Shown here: positions 1 through 8,634 of the stretch, in pieces | Position numbering within the stretch: the stretch's first letter is position 1 | How the letters are laid out: every line of letters starts with the position of its first letter | Origin: Nocardia terpenica | GTDB lineage: Bacteria > Actinomycetota > Actinomycetes > Mycobacteriales > Mycobacteriaceae | Reading direction: 5' to 3' | DNA: 64,000 nucleotides | Assembly: GCF_013186535.1 (NCBI RefSeq) | Contig: NZ_JABMCZ010000003.1 | Location: 1,302,001 to 1,366,000, forward strand | Program-made: the position numbers and the translations under genes | Notes under the pieces: model-generated | What the model was told of the DNA's origin: nothing | Database searches by the model: none | Seen by the model: the letters and a program-made list of their open reading frames with translations, nothing else

Positions 1-1
1 G

Positions 2-100
2 GAGAATGCCGTCCCCGTCCGCAGCGACGAATCCACCGACCTGCGCTGGTGGCCCGTCGACGCCCTCCCGGACAACGCGGAGGTCCTCCTGTACGCCTGA
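2..100 (+). CDS. C-terminal end of a Nudix-like hydrolase (partial)
   Basis: The first 33 codons are open and end at TGA 98-100; the start lies outside the window. The fragment contains S-D-E-S-T-D-L-R-W-W-P-V-D-A-L-P, which resembles the C-terminal edge of Nudix hydrolases, where an acidic stretch precedes a W-[FWY]-P-[VL] strand. The Nudix box itself is not present, so the assignment rests on this tail alone. The gene converges on dctA, whose stop is only 3 bp away. Confidence 0.45.
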   Translation, partial: ENAVPVRSDESTDLRWWPVDALPDNAEVLLYA

Positions 101-103
101 CGA

Positions 104-1426
104 TCAGGCCGACACCATATGGTCGTCGACCATTGTCGTTTCGTCGAACGGGATTTCGCGGGACAGAACCGCTCGCACGCGGAGCGGGTCGATGGTTTCG
201 GTCCAGGTGCCGATCACGACGGTGGCGACGGCGTTGCCGGAGAAGTTGGTGATCGCGCGGGCCTCGGACATGAACCGGTCGATGCCGACGATCAGGCCGA
301 CGCCGCCGAGCAGGTCGGGGCGGTGGCTCTGCAGCCCACCGGCCAGGGTGGCCAGCCCCGCGCCGGTCACCCCGGCCGCGCCCTTGGACGCGATGATCAT
401 GAACACCAGCAGGCCGACCTGCTCGCCCAGCGACATCGGCTTGCCCATCGCGTCGGCGACGAACAGCGAGGCCATGGTCAGATAGATCGCGGTGCCGTCC
501 AGATTGAACGAATATCCGGTCGGCACCACGATTCCCACCGTGGTCCGCTCGACGCCGAGGTGCTCCATCTTCGCGATCAGCCGCGGCAGCGCCGACTCCG
601 ACGACGAGGTCGAGAAGATCAGCAGATACTCCCGCGCCAGATACCGGACCAACCCGAAGATGCTCACGCCGGCCGCGACCCGCATCAGCGTGCCCAGCAC
701 GCCGAACACGAACACGACGCACGTCAGATAGAACCCGACCATCAGCATCGCGAGCTGCCCCACCGCGCGCAGCCCGGTCGAGGCCACCACGTTCGCCATC
801 GCGCCGAACGCGCCGATCGGCGCCAGCCACAGGATCATCGTCAGAATCCGGAACACCAGCTTCTGCACCAGCTCCACCCCGCGCAGGATCGGCTCACCGG
901 TCCGGCCCATGGCCTGCACCGCGAAGCCGACCAGCAGCGCCACGAACAGCGTCTGCAGCACGCTGCCCGTGGTGAGCGAGGACAGCAGCGACGTCGGGAT
1001 GATGCTCTCCAGGAACTTCCAGGTCCCGCCCGCGCCCTCGGCCTGCTCGGCGTAGATCGCCGCGTCCTTGGCGTGCCCGGCGACGTCGAGCCCGGTGCCC
1101 GGGTGCAGCAGATTGCCGACCACCAGGCCGATGCCCAGCGCCACCGTCGACATGATCAGGAAGTAGCCGATGGCCAGCCCGCCGACCCTGCCCACCCGCG
1201 AGGCCGCGCGCACCGAGCCGATGCCGAGCACGATCGTGCAGAAGATGACCGGCGAGATCATCATCTTGATCAGGTTCACGAATATCGTGCCCAGCTCGGC
1301 CACCGACCTGCCGACGCCGGGCGCCAGCCAGCCGACGAGCACGCCGGCGATCACCGCCGCGATGACGGCGAGATAGAGCCAGTGGGTACGGTCGCGTCGA
1401 TGCGGCCGCGTCGGTGTGTTGCTCAT
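104..1426 (-). CDS. dctA: DctA-type dicarboxylate:cation symporter (DAACS family)
   Basis: This 440-residue protein has the size and hydrophobic pattern of the DctA/GltP family, which imports C4-dicarboxylates (succinate, fumarate, malate) or glutamate/aspartate with H+ or Na+. Family segments visible include F-V-N-L-I-K-M-M-I-S-P-V-I-F near residue 50, the serine-rich loop S-T-S-S-S-E-S-A-L-P near 270, and G-Y-S-F-N-L-D-G-T-A-I-Y, the binding-site helix. The ATG at 1426 follows a charged N-terminus and precedes the first membrane span. A two-component system of the DcuS/DcuR type is transcribed divergently 118 bp away, the usual arrangement for a carrier induced by its own substrate. Substrate preference between dicarboxylates and acidic amino acids is inferred. 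Confidence 0.85.
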   Translation of the reverse strand: MSNTPTRPHRRDRTHWLYLAVIAAVIAGVLVGWLAPGVGRSVAELGTIFVNLIKMMISPVIFCTIVLGIGSVRAASRVGRVGGLAIGYFLIMSTVALGIGLVVGNLLHPGTGLDVAGHAKDAAIYAEQAEGAGGTWKFLESIIPTSLLSSLTTGSVLQTLFVALLVGFAVQAMGRTGEPILRGVELVQKLVFRILTMILWLAPIGAFGAMANVVASTGLRAVGQLAMLMVGFYLTCVVFVFGVLGTLMRVAAGVSIFGLVRYLAREYLLIFSTSSSESALPRLIAKMEHLGVERTTVGIVVPTGYSFNLDGTAIYLTMASLFVADAMGKPMSLGEQVGLLVFMIIASKGAAGVTGAGLATLAGGLQSHRPDLLGGVGLIVGIDRFMSEARAITNFSGNAVATVVIGTWTETIDPLRVRAVLSREIPFDETTMVDDHMVSA

Positions 1427-1498
1427 AGCGTGTCTGTGCCTCCGGTACTGCTCGCGTGACCCGGGCCACGCGCTCGGTCACCGATCCTGACGGCTACC

Positions 1499-1512
1499 GT
1501 GACCGCGGTCAC
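1499..1512. promoter_or_regulatory. Perfect 14-bp palindrome between dctA and its kinase gene
   Basis: GTGACCGCGGTCAC is a perfect inverted repeat in the 118-bp divergent region between dctA and the sensor kinase. It lies 73 bp upstream of the dctA start and 33 bp upstream of the kinase start, so it could serve both promoters. A binding site for the neighbouring response regulator is inferred; no known motif was matched. Confidence 0.4.
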
Positions 1513-1544
1513 TGTTTCGTACATTTCGTTCACCGGGAGGATGC

Positions 1545-3110
1545 GTGCGGTTCGGACGGCGGCGCGGCATGACGCTGGCCGGCCAGGTGTTCGTGGTGCA
1601 GAGCGCGGTGCTGCTGGCGGTGCTCGCGATCGGCACCGCGCTGGTGGTGTGGGAGGTGCGGCGCGAGGAGGACGACGCGGCCCGGCAGCGCGTCGTCGGA
1701 GTGGCGGTGGCGCTGGCGCAGGCGCCCTCGACCGCGGCGGCCGTGCGATCCCCCGACCCGACCGCGCTGCTGCAACCGGTGACCGAGCGCATCCGCGTGC
1801 GGACCGGCGTGGACTTCGTCGTGGTGATGGCGCCCGACCGCACCCGCTTCACCCACACCGATCCCGGTCGCATCGGAAAACCGTTCAGCGGCACCATCGA
1901 TCGCGCGCTGGCGGGCGAGACGTTCACCGAGACCTATACCGGCAGCCTGGGCCCCTCCATTCGCGCGGTCACCCCGGTGTCCGGCGCGGACGGCCGGGTC
2001 GCGGCGCTGGTGTCGGTCGGTGTCACCCGCGCGGTCGTCGGCGATCAGGCGCTGGAGCAGCTGCCGGTGATCCTCGGCGCGGCCGGGGCCGGTCTGCTGC
2101 TGGCGCTGCTGGGCGCGATGCTGCTGCGGCGCAGGCTGTTACGGCAGACCCACGGCCTGGCCCCCGCCGAACTGCGCGCCCTCTACGAGCATCACGACGC
2201 GGTGCTGCACTCGGTGCACGAGGGCCTGGTGGTGTTCGACCGGGACGCCGAGGTGGCCGCCGTGGTCAACGACGAGGCCCGCCGCCTGCTGCGCCTGCCC
2301 GACGGCCCGGTGCGCCGCGCCGATCTGCCGGTCTCGCTGCGCACGCTCGACCCGGTGGTGATCCGCGACGAGATGCACGTGACCACCGAGCGGGTGCTGG
2401 TGGTGAATCAGGACGTCGTCACCTGGTCGGGCCGCCCGCTGGGGACCGTGCTCACCGTGCGCGATCACACCGAATTACGGGACATGATGGGCGAATTGGA
2501 TTCGATGCGCGGCCTGGCCGACTCGCTGCGCGCCCAGGCGCACGAGGCCGCCAACCGGCTGCACACCGTGATCACCATGGTGGAGCTGGGAAACTACGCC
2601 GACGCCGTGGAATTCGCGACCGCCGAACTGCAGCTGTCGCAGTCGCTCATCGACCGGCTCACCGGCGCCGTGCAGGAGCCCGCGCTGGCGGCGCTGCTGC
2701 TCGGCAAGGTGGACCAGGCCATGGAGCGCGGGGTGGAGCTGACCGTCGACGCCGAGGTCGACACCCTCGCGCCGCTGACCGCGCCCGAAATGATCACGCT
2801 GGTCGGCAATCTCGTCGACAACGCCCTCGACGCGGTGGCGCGAACCGCGGACGCCTGGGTGGAAGTGACGGTGCGCCACGATGACTCGGAGCTGTACCTG
2901 CGGGTCGCCGACAGCGGGCCGGGGATGTCGGCGGAGGCGTTCGCCCGCGCCATGGAGCGCGGCTATTCGACCAAGACCGACCACCACGGCCTCGGGCTGG
3001 CGCTGGTGCGGCGGCTGGTGGCCCGTTACGGCGGCACCCTGCGCGCCGAGCGGACGCCGGAATCGGCCGTGGTGGTGCGGATTCCGGTGCCCGGCGGGCG
3101 GCCGCGGTGA
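1545..3110 (+). CDS. DcuS/CitA-type sensor histidine kinase
   Basis: This 521-residue membrane kinase probably senses external dicarboxylate or citrate. An N-terminal membrane helix (about residues 9-30) leads to an extracytoplasmic sensor domain (about 35-165), a second helix (about 168-192), a PAS-like domain (about 205-310), the phosphoacceptor segment R-A-Q-A-H-E-A-A-N-R-L-H-T, and an HATPase domain with N-L-V-D-N-A-L-D-A-V, D-S-G-P-G-M and G-L-G-L-A-L-V. The short H-box with His-Glu followed by N-x-L-H-T is typical of the DcuS/CitA/DctS group. The GTG start follows G-G-A-G-G with a 4-nt gap; ATG 1569 is an alternative. Its stop overlaps the regulator start by 4 nt. The neighbouring dctA suggests C4-dicarboxylate sensing. 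Confidence 0.85.
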   Translation: MRFGRRRGMTLAGQVFVVQSAVLLAVLAIGTALVVWEVRREEDDAARQRVVGVAVALAQAPSTAAAVRSPDPTALLQPVTERIRVRTGVDFVVVMAPDRTRFTHTDPGRIGKPFSGTIDRALAGETFTETYTGSLGPSIRAVTPVSGADGRVAALVSVGVTRAVVGDQALEQLPVILGAAGAGLLLALLGAMLLRRRLLRQTHGLAPAELRALYEHHDAVLHSVHEGLVVFDRDAEVAAVVNDEARRLLRLPDGPVRRADLPVSLRTLDPVVIRDEMHVTTERVLVVNQDVVTWSGRPLGTVLTVRDHTELRDMMGELDSMRGLADSLRAQAHEAANRLHTVITMVELGNYADAVEFATAELQLSQSLIDRLTGAVQEPALAALLLGKVDQAMERGVELTVDAEVDTLAPLTAPEMITLVGNLVDNALDAVARTADAWVEVTVRHDDSELYLRVADSGPGMSAEAFARAMERGYSTKTDHHGLGLALVRRLVARYGGTLRAERTPESAVVVRIPVPGGRPR

Positions 3111-3799
3111 TCCGGGTGCTGATCGTGGAGGACGACCCACGCATCGCGCGGGCACACCGGTCCTATGTGGCGCGGGTGGCCGGGTTCGAACCGGCGGCGG
3201 TCGCGCACACCGGTCGCGAGGCGCTGCGCGCGGCGGCGCGGGCGGCGGAGTCCGGCGCGCCGATCGATCTGGTGCTGCTGGATCTGGGCCTGCCCGATAT
3301 GAGCGGCCTGGAGGTGACCGCGGCGCTGGCGCGGTCACGCCCCCGGCCCGACATCATCGCCATCACCTCCGCGCGCGAGCTGGCGATGGTGCGGGCCGCC
3401 GTCGCGCACGGGGTGGCGCTGTATCTGTTGAAGCCGTTCACCTTCGCGGCCTTCCGCGATCGGCTGGAGCGGTATCTGGAGTTCCGGGCGGCGCTGCCGT
3501 CGGGCGAGGCGGCCGTGACCCAGCTCGATATCGATCGGGCGTTCGGCGCGCTGCGTAACCCCGGGCGCGCCGCGGCGACGCCGAAAGGCATTGCCCCGCA
3601 GACCCTCGAGGAGATCTCCCGGGTGGTACGGGAGGCCGAGGCGGGGCTGTCCGCCACGGAAACCGGTCGGGCGGTAGGAGTTTCCCGGGTGACGGCGTGG
3701 CGGTATCTGGAGCGGCTGGCCGAGGACGGGGTGGTGGACCGGCGCACCGACTACGGCCGCGCGGGCCGCCCGCAGGTGCGCTACGTGTGGCGCAGGTGA
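3107..3799 (+). CDS. CitB/DcuR-family response regulator
   Basis: This 230-residue protein is the partner of the preceding kinase; GTG 3107 overlaps the kinase TGA, so the two are probably translationally coupled. The receiver domain (about 1-120) has the acidic pair E8-D9-D10, the phosphorylatable Asp at about residue 59 in L-L-D-L-G-L-P-D and the conserved Lys in L-L-K-P-F. The C-terminal half carries a helix-turn-helix in S-A-T-E-T-G-R-A-V-G-V-S-R-V-T-A-W-R-Y-L, as in CitB/DcuR regulators. It is expected to activate the divergent dctA; the palindrome at 1499-1512 is a candidate target. Confidence 0.85.
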   Translation: MIRVLIVEDDPRIARAHRSYVARVAGFEPAAVAHTGREALRAAARAAESGAPIDLVLLDLGLPDMSGLEVTAALARSRPRPDIIAITSARELAMVRAAVAHGVALYLLKPFTFAAFRDRLERYLEFRAALPSGEAAVTQLDIDRAFGALRNPGRAAATPKGIAPQTLEEISRVVREAEAGLSATETGRAVGVSRVTAWRYLERLAEDGVVDRRTDYGRAGRPQVRYVWRR

Positions 3800-4109
3800 T
3801 TCGTGTCCGTAACGTGCTGTGTTGTATAACAATTGCGCCGGACCCCGATCGGGATGCTCGGCGGCAACTGGACGGGTAAGCATCTGTCCGGCGATCGGTG
3901 CGGCGGGCGGCGTCACGGCGGGCCCGCGGACGGCTCCGATGTTTGCCTGGCGTGTGCGGTGATGGCAGTCACATGTGGAGGAGCTTAAAAGTGTACCTAG
4001 AGGGATGTAACGGTCGCCACGTTTGAGCGGGTAGGTCCACTGTAACGCGCGTAAAGTCTGTACATATCTACTGGCAATTGATCCAGGGTATTTTTTTAGC
4101 GGGGCAAAC
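3800..4109. other. Intergenic region upstream of alkB
   Basis: This 310-bp stretch holds no convincing gene. It contains the small inverted repeat TTGTATAACAA (near 3833), two TGTAACG repeats (near 4005 and 4040), and an A/T-rich segment with a run of seven T (4090-4098) just before alkB. These look like promoter or operator material for alkB. An 11-codon frame opens at a GTG near 3990 behind a purine-rich GGAGGAG; I cannot say whether it is translated. Confidence 0.4.
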
Positions 4110-5273
4110 GTGCAAACGGTCGGCAATCGCTCGGGTTCGCCTGATCCGAAACGGCACCTGTGGGTGCTGGGGTTGATAGCTCCGGGTTGTGCGCTATTGC
4201 CCTCGCAGCTGGTGCTGCACACCGGATTCCCGGTGTTCTGGTGGATCGGCCCCATCATCGTGCTGATCGTGATCCCGGTGCTGGACTGGGTGGTGGGCGA
4301 GGACGGCAGCAATCCCCGCGACGAGGACTACGAACTGCTCTCCGGCGACCGCTACTACCGGTGGTGCACCTACATGTTCCTGCCGATCCAGTTGGCGGGG
4401 TTGTGGATTGCGGCGTACATGTGGTCCGGCGACGAGCTGACCGCGGTCGACAAGCTGGGGCTGGCCGCCACGCTGGGTTTCGTCAGCGGCATCGGCATCA
4501 ACGCCGCGCACGAGCTGGGGCACCGGGCCGAGCACATGGAGCGCTGGCTGGCGAAAATCGCGCTGGCGCAATCGGGTTACGGGCACTTCTACGTGGAACA
4601 CAACAAGGGCCACCACGCCCGGGTGGCGACGCCGGAGGATCCGGCGAGCGCCCGGCTCGGCGAGTCGCTGTGGGAGTTCCTGCCCCGCAGCGTGTTCGGC
4701 GGCTTCCGCTCCGCGCTGCGCCTGGAGCGAGATCGCCTGCGGCGCAAGAACTCGGGCTGGTGGACCGTGCACAACAACATCCTGCAGGCGTGGGCGATGA
4801 CGGCGGTGCTGTACGCGGCGCTGCTGGTGGCGTTCGGGCCGACGATGCTGCCGTATCTGCTGCTGCAGGCCGTCATCGGCGCGGGACTGCTGGAGACGGT
4901 CAACTACGTCGAGCACTACGGTCTGCTGCGGGGCAAGCGCCGCAACGGATCGTGGGCGCGCTGCTCGCCCGCCGACAGCTGGAACAGCGACCGGCTGGTG
5001 ACCAACATCTTCCTGTTCCATCTGCAGCGGCACAGCGATCACCACGCCAATCCGGGACGCCGGTACCAGACGCTGCGCAGCTCGCAGGAGGCCCCGCAGC
5101 TCCCCGCGGGGTACGCCACCATGATCCTGTTCGCCATCGTGCCGCCGGTGTGGCGGGCCGTCATGGACCGCCGCGTGCTCGCGCACTACCGCGGCGATGT
5201 CACCCGCGCCAATATCGCTCCCCGCAAACGGCAACGCATCCTGGCGGCCTACGGTAGCGCCGCGACCGCGTGA
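4110..5273 (+). CDS. alkB: Alkane 1-monooxygenase AlkB, without rubredoxin domain
   Basis: This integral-membrane di-iron hydroxylase oxidises the terminal carbon of n-alkanes, taking electrons from rubredoxin. All family histidine boxes are present: H-E-L-G-H-R, E-H-N-K-G-H-H, the N-Y-V-E-H-Y-G-L signature and L-Q-R-H-S-D-H-H. Hydrophobic pairs near residues 18-58 and 92-115, and one near 220-250, supply membrane spans. The 387 residues are slightly shorter than many AlkB proteins (about 400-415), and no rubredoxin follows the last histidine box, unlike the AlkB-rubredoxin fusions of some actinobacteria. In relatives rubA, rubB and a TetR gene follow alkB; here ahcY comes next. The GTG start has only a weak purine-rich site upstream. 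Confidence 0.92.
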   Translation: MQTVGNRSGSPDPKRHLWVLGLIAPGCALLPSQLVLHTGFPVFWWIGPIIVLIVIPVLDWVVGEDGSNPRDEDYELLSGDRYYRWCTYMFLPIQLAGLWIAAYMWSGDELTAVDKLGLAATLGFVSGIGINAAHELGHRAEHMERWLAKIALAQSGYGHFYVEHNKGHHARVATPEDPASARLGESLWEFLPRSVFGGFRSALRLERDRLRRKNSGWWTVHNNILQAWAMTAVLYAALLVAFGPTMLPYLLLQAVIGAGLLETVNYVEHYGLLRGKRRNGSWARCSPADSWNSDRLVTNIFLFHLQRHSDHHANPGRRYQTLRSSQEAPQLPAGYATMILFAIVPPVWRAVMDRRVLAHYRGDVTRANIAPRKRQRILAAYGSAATA

Positions 5274-5439
5274 CCGTCGGGCACTCCTGCCCCTCGTAGT
5301 GCAGGATGTTCCTCGAGGATGCAAGGGGCTGGTCCGTAACCACGACGGTTTGCGGCGCGCATTAAATGCAGCACTATGCGTACCGTGTACGCACGACTCG
5401 TATTAGTCTCTTGTGCGTAACGCCGACCAGGAGAGGCTG

Positions 5440-6915
<1,476 letters not shown>

Positions 6916-6918
6916 GAG

Positions 6919-6957
6919 ATCCTTGATGCGCGGCCCCAGGGGGCCGCGCATCAAGGA
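6919..6957. terminator. Hairpin downstream of ahcY (family 2, copy 1)
   Basis: The arms TCCTTGATGCGCGGCCC and GGGCCGCGCATCAAGGA are 17-bp perfect complements around a CAGG loop, starting 5 bp after the ahcY stop. No T-run follows, so this would be a GC-stem terminator of the actinobacterial kind. It shares the GGCCC/GGGCC apex with hairpins at 7087, 7162 and 45863. Confidence 0.7.
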
Positions 6958-6966
6958 AATCGAATT

Positions 6967-7050
6967 GGCCCGGCCGTGCTTCTTGTAGGTGTGGCGGTGC
7001 TTCTTGTCGGCCCGGCCGTGCTTCTTGTAGGTGTGGCCGTGCTTCTTGTC
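6967..7050. repeat. Tandem 42-bp repeat built from 21-bp subunits
   Basis: Two nearly identical 42-bp units (6967-7008 and 7009-7050) each hold two 21-bp versions of GG-Y-S-Y-GG-C-S-GTGCTTCTTGT-M; a decayed fifth copy follows to about 7071. The stretch lies between ahcY and tmk. The 21-bp period keeps any reading frame open, but no start signal supports translation. Confidence 0.75.
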
Positions 7051-7086
7051 GACTTGGCCGTCTTCTCGTTGCGCGGCTTGTGGATT

Positions 7087-7124
7087 CCTCGTTGCTCCGG
7101 CCCCCTAGGGCCGGAGCAACGAGG
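7087..7124. repeat. 17-bp-arm hairpin (family 2, copy 2)
   Basis: CCTCGTTGCTCCGGCCC and GGGCCGGAGCAACGAGG pair perfectly around a CCTA loop. Only the GGCCC/GGGCC apex is shared with the other copies; the outer arm is unrelated. Confidence 0.75.
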
Positions 7125-7161
7125 TCTGGGGCCGACCGCATCCGGAGGGCGGGGCAGTCTT

Positions 7162-7198
7162 CCCTGTCGCCCCGGCCCCCAGGGCCGGGGCGACAGGG
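7162..7198. repeat. 17-bp-arm hairpin (family 2, copy 3)
   Basis: CCCTGTCGCCCCGGCCC pairs perfectly with GGGCCGGGGCGACAGGG around a CCA loop, 32 bp before the tmk start. It would sit in any tmk leader transcribed from upstream. Confidence 0.75.
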
Positions 7199-7230
7199 GT
7201 CTTCGGGGCGGCAGGCGTTACTCTCTGCGC

Positions 7231-7878
7231 ATGGGCGCGTTGGTGGCGATCGAGGGGCTGGATGGGGCCGGGAAGCGGACGTTGATCGAGGCCGTCGGTG
7301 GGGAGCTGCGGGGGCAGGGAGTGCGGGTGGGGAGTCTGGCGTTTCCGCGGTATGGGCGGTCGGTGCATGCGGATCTGGCGGCGGAGGCGTTGCGGGGGCA
7401 GCATGGGGATCTGGCGGGGTCGGTGAATGCGATGGCGTTGCTGTTCGCGCTGGATCGCGCCGATGCGCGCGGGGAGTTGGCGAAGCTGTTGGCGGACAAC
7501 GACATTGTGCTGCTCGATCGCTATGTCGCGTCGAATGTGGCCTACAACGCGGCGCGGACCGACCAGTCCGCGAGCGGGGAAATTGCTTCGTGGGTGGCGG
7601 AATTGGAATTCGGCAGGTTCGAATTACCGGTACCCGACGTACACGTACTGCTGGACGTGCCAACGGAACTCGCGGCGCAACGCGCCCGTCGCCGCGGCGA
7701 ACTCGACGCCGCTCGCGCGCTGGATGCCTACGAGCGCGATACCGCTCTGCAACAACGCACCGCGGCGGTCTATCGTGAGTTGGCCGAAACACACTGGCAC
7801 GGGACGTGGTGGAGCCATGCGCCGCATGACGATCCGGCAACACTCACCGCGCGCCTGGCGGAAAAGATTTCCCGATAG
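7231..7878 (+). CDS. tmk: Thymidylate kinase
   Basis: Tmk phosphorylates dTMP to dTDP for DNA synthesis. The 215-residue protein begins M-G-A-L-V-A-I-E-G-L-D-G-A-G-K-R-T, with the P-loop and the Lys-Arg after it as in mycobacterial Tmk. The D-R-Y segment follows in L-L-D-R-Y-V-A-S-N-V-A-Y-N, and R-A-R-R-R-G-E matches the lid region. ATG 7231 puts the P-loop strand at the N-terminus; the open frame runs further upstream through the repeat region, but that translation is low-complexity. The ahcY-tmk-mtrA order is conserved in Mycobacteriales. No clear ribosome-binding site precedes the ATG, so translation may be leaderless or driven from an unrecognised site. Confidence 0.93.
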   Translation: MGALVAIEGLDGAGKRTLIEAVGGELRGQGVRVGSLAFPRYGRSVHADLAAEALRGQHGDLAGSVNAMALLFALDRADARGELAKLLADNDIVLLDRYVASNVAYNAARTDQSASGEIASWVAELEFGRFELPVPDVHVLLDVPTELAAQRARRRGELDAARALDAYERDTALQQRTAAVYRELAETHWHGTWWSHAPHDDPATLTARLAEKISR

Positions 7879-7956
7879 GGTTGGATGTGCGTCGGTAATG
7901 TACCAGTGTTGGCGTGGTTGCCCGTTCCGAGCCGGAGAGATGACAACATAGTAGTT

Positions 7957-8634
7957 ATGAAGCCGAAGATTCTGGTCGTCGACGACGATATGGCGCTCGC
8001 GGAGATGCTCACGATCGTCTTGCGCGGCGAGGGTTTCGATCCCCACGTGGTCGGCGACGGCACGCAGGCGCTCACCGCTGTGCGGGAGTTGCGCCCGGAT
8101 CTGGTGTTGCTGGATCTGATGCTGCCGGGCATGAACGGCATCGACGTGTGCCGGGTGCTACGCGCGGACTCCGGCGTGCCGATCGTGATGCTGACGGCGA
8201 AGACCGACACGGTCGACGTCGTGCTGGGCCTGGAGTCGGGCGCCGACGATTACATCGTCAAGCCGTTCAAGCCGAAGGAACTCGTCGCCCGGGTGCGCGC
8301 CCGCCTGCGCCGCACCGAGGAGGAGCCGGCCGAGTTGCTGTCCATCGCGGACATCGTCATCGACGTGCCCGCGCACAAGGTGACCCGCGGCGGTCAGCAG
8401 ATCTCGCTGACGCCGTTGGAGTTCGACCTGCTGGTGGCGCTGGCGCGCAAGCCGCGTCAGGTGTTCACCCGCGAGGTACTGCTCGAGCAGGTGTGGGGTT
8501 ACCGGCACGCGGCCGATACCCGGCTGGTCAATGTGCACGTGCAGCGGCTGCGCGCCAAGGTCGAGAAGGATCCGGAGAATCCTGAGATCGTGCTGACCGT
8601 CCGCGGCGTGGGTTACAAGGCCGGACCGCCGTGA
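7957..8634 (+). CDS. mtrA: DNA-binding response regulator MtrA
   Basis: MtrA is the OmpR-family regulator of the essential MtrAB system, which links cell-wall and osmotic signals to division and to lpqB-type targets. The 225 residues are nearly identical to the mycobacterial protein in memory: acidic residues D9-D11, phosphoacceptor D53 in L-L-D-L-M-L-P-G, Lys in V-K-P-F-K-P-K-E, and a winged helix ending L-T-V-R-G-V-G-Y-K-A-G-P-P. ATG 7957 agrees with relatives but has no well-spaced ribosome site. A three-codon frame ATG-ACA-ACA-TAG sits at 7940-7951, ending 5 nt before mtrA. The mtrA stop overlaps the mtrB start by 4 nt. Confidence 0.97.
   Translation: MKPKILVVDDDMALAEMLTIVLRGEGFDPHVVGDGTQALTAVRELRPDLVLLDLMLPGMNGIDVCRVLRADSGVPIVMLTAKTDTVDVVLGLESGADDYIVKPFKPKELVARVRARLRRTEEEPAELLSIADIVIDVPAHKVTRGGQQISLTPLEFDLLVALARKPRQVFTREVLLEQVWGYRHAADTRLVNVHVQRLRAKVEKDPENPEIVLTVRGVGYKAGPP

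Noticed and set aside
104..1459. Long open frames antisense to dctA and to many other genes
   Set aside because: High GC gives long shadow frames; their translations are Arg/His/Gly-rich and lack motifs, whereas the opposite strand encodes recognisable families.
3990..4025. Eleven-codon leader peptide before alkB
   Set aside because: A ribosome-like site precedes it, but nothing in its codons suggests attenuation; chance cannot be excluded.
5274..5439. Rubredoxin remnant or SAH riboswitch between alkB and ahcY
   Set aside because: No Cys-x2-Cys coding remnant in any frame, and no recognisable riboswitch helices.
6976..7230. N-terminal extension of Tmk through the 21-bp repeats
   Set aside because: The translation is a low-complexity Val/Leu repeat upstream of a P-loop strand that normally starts the protein.
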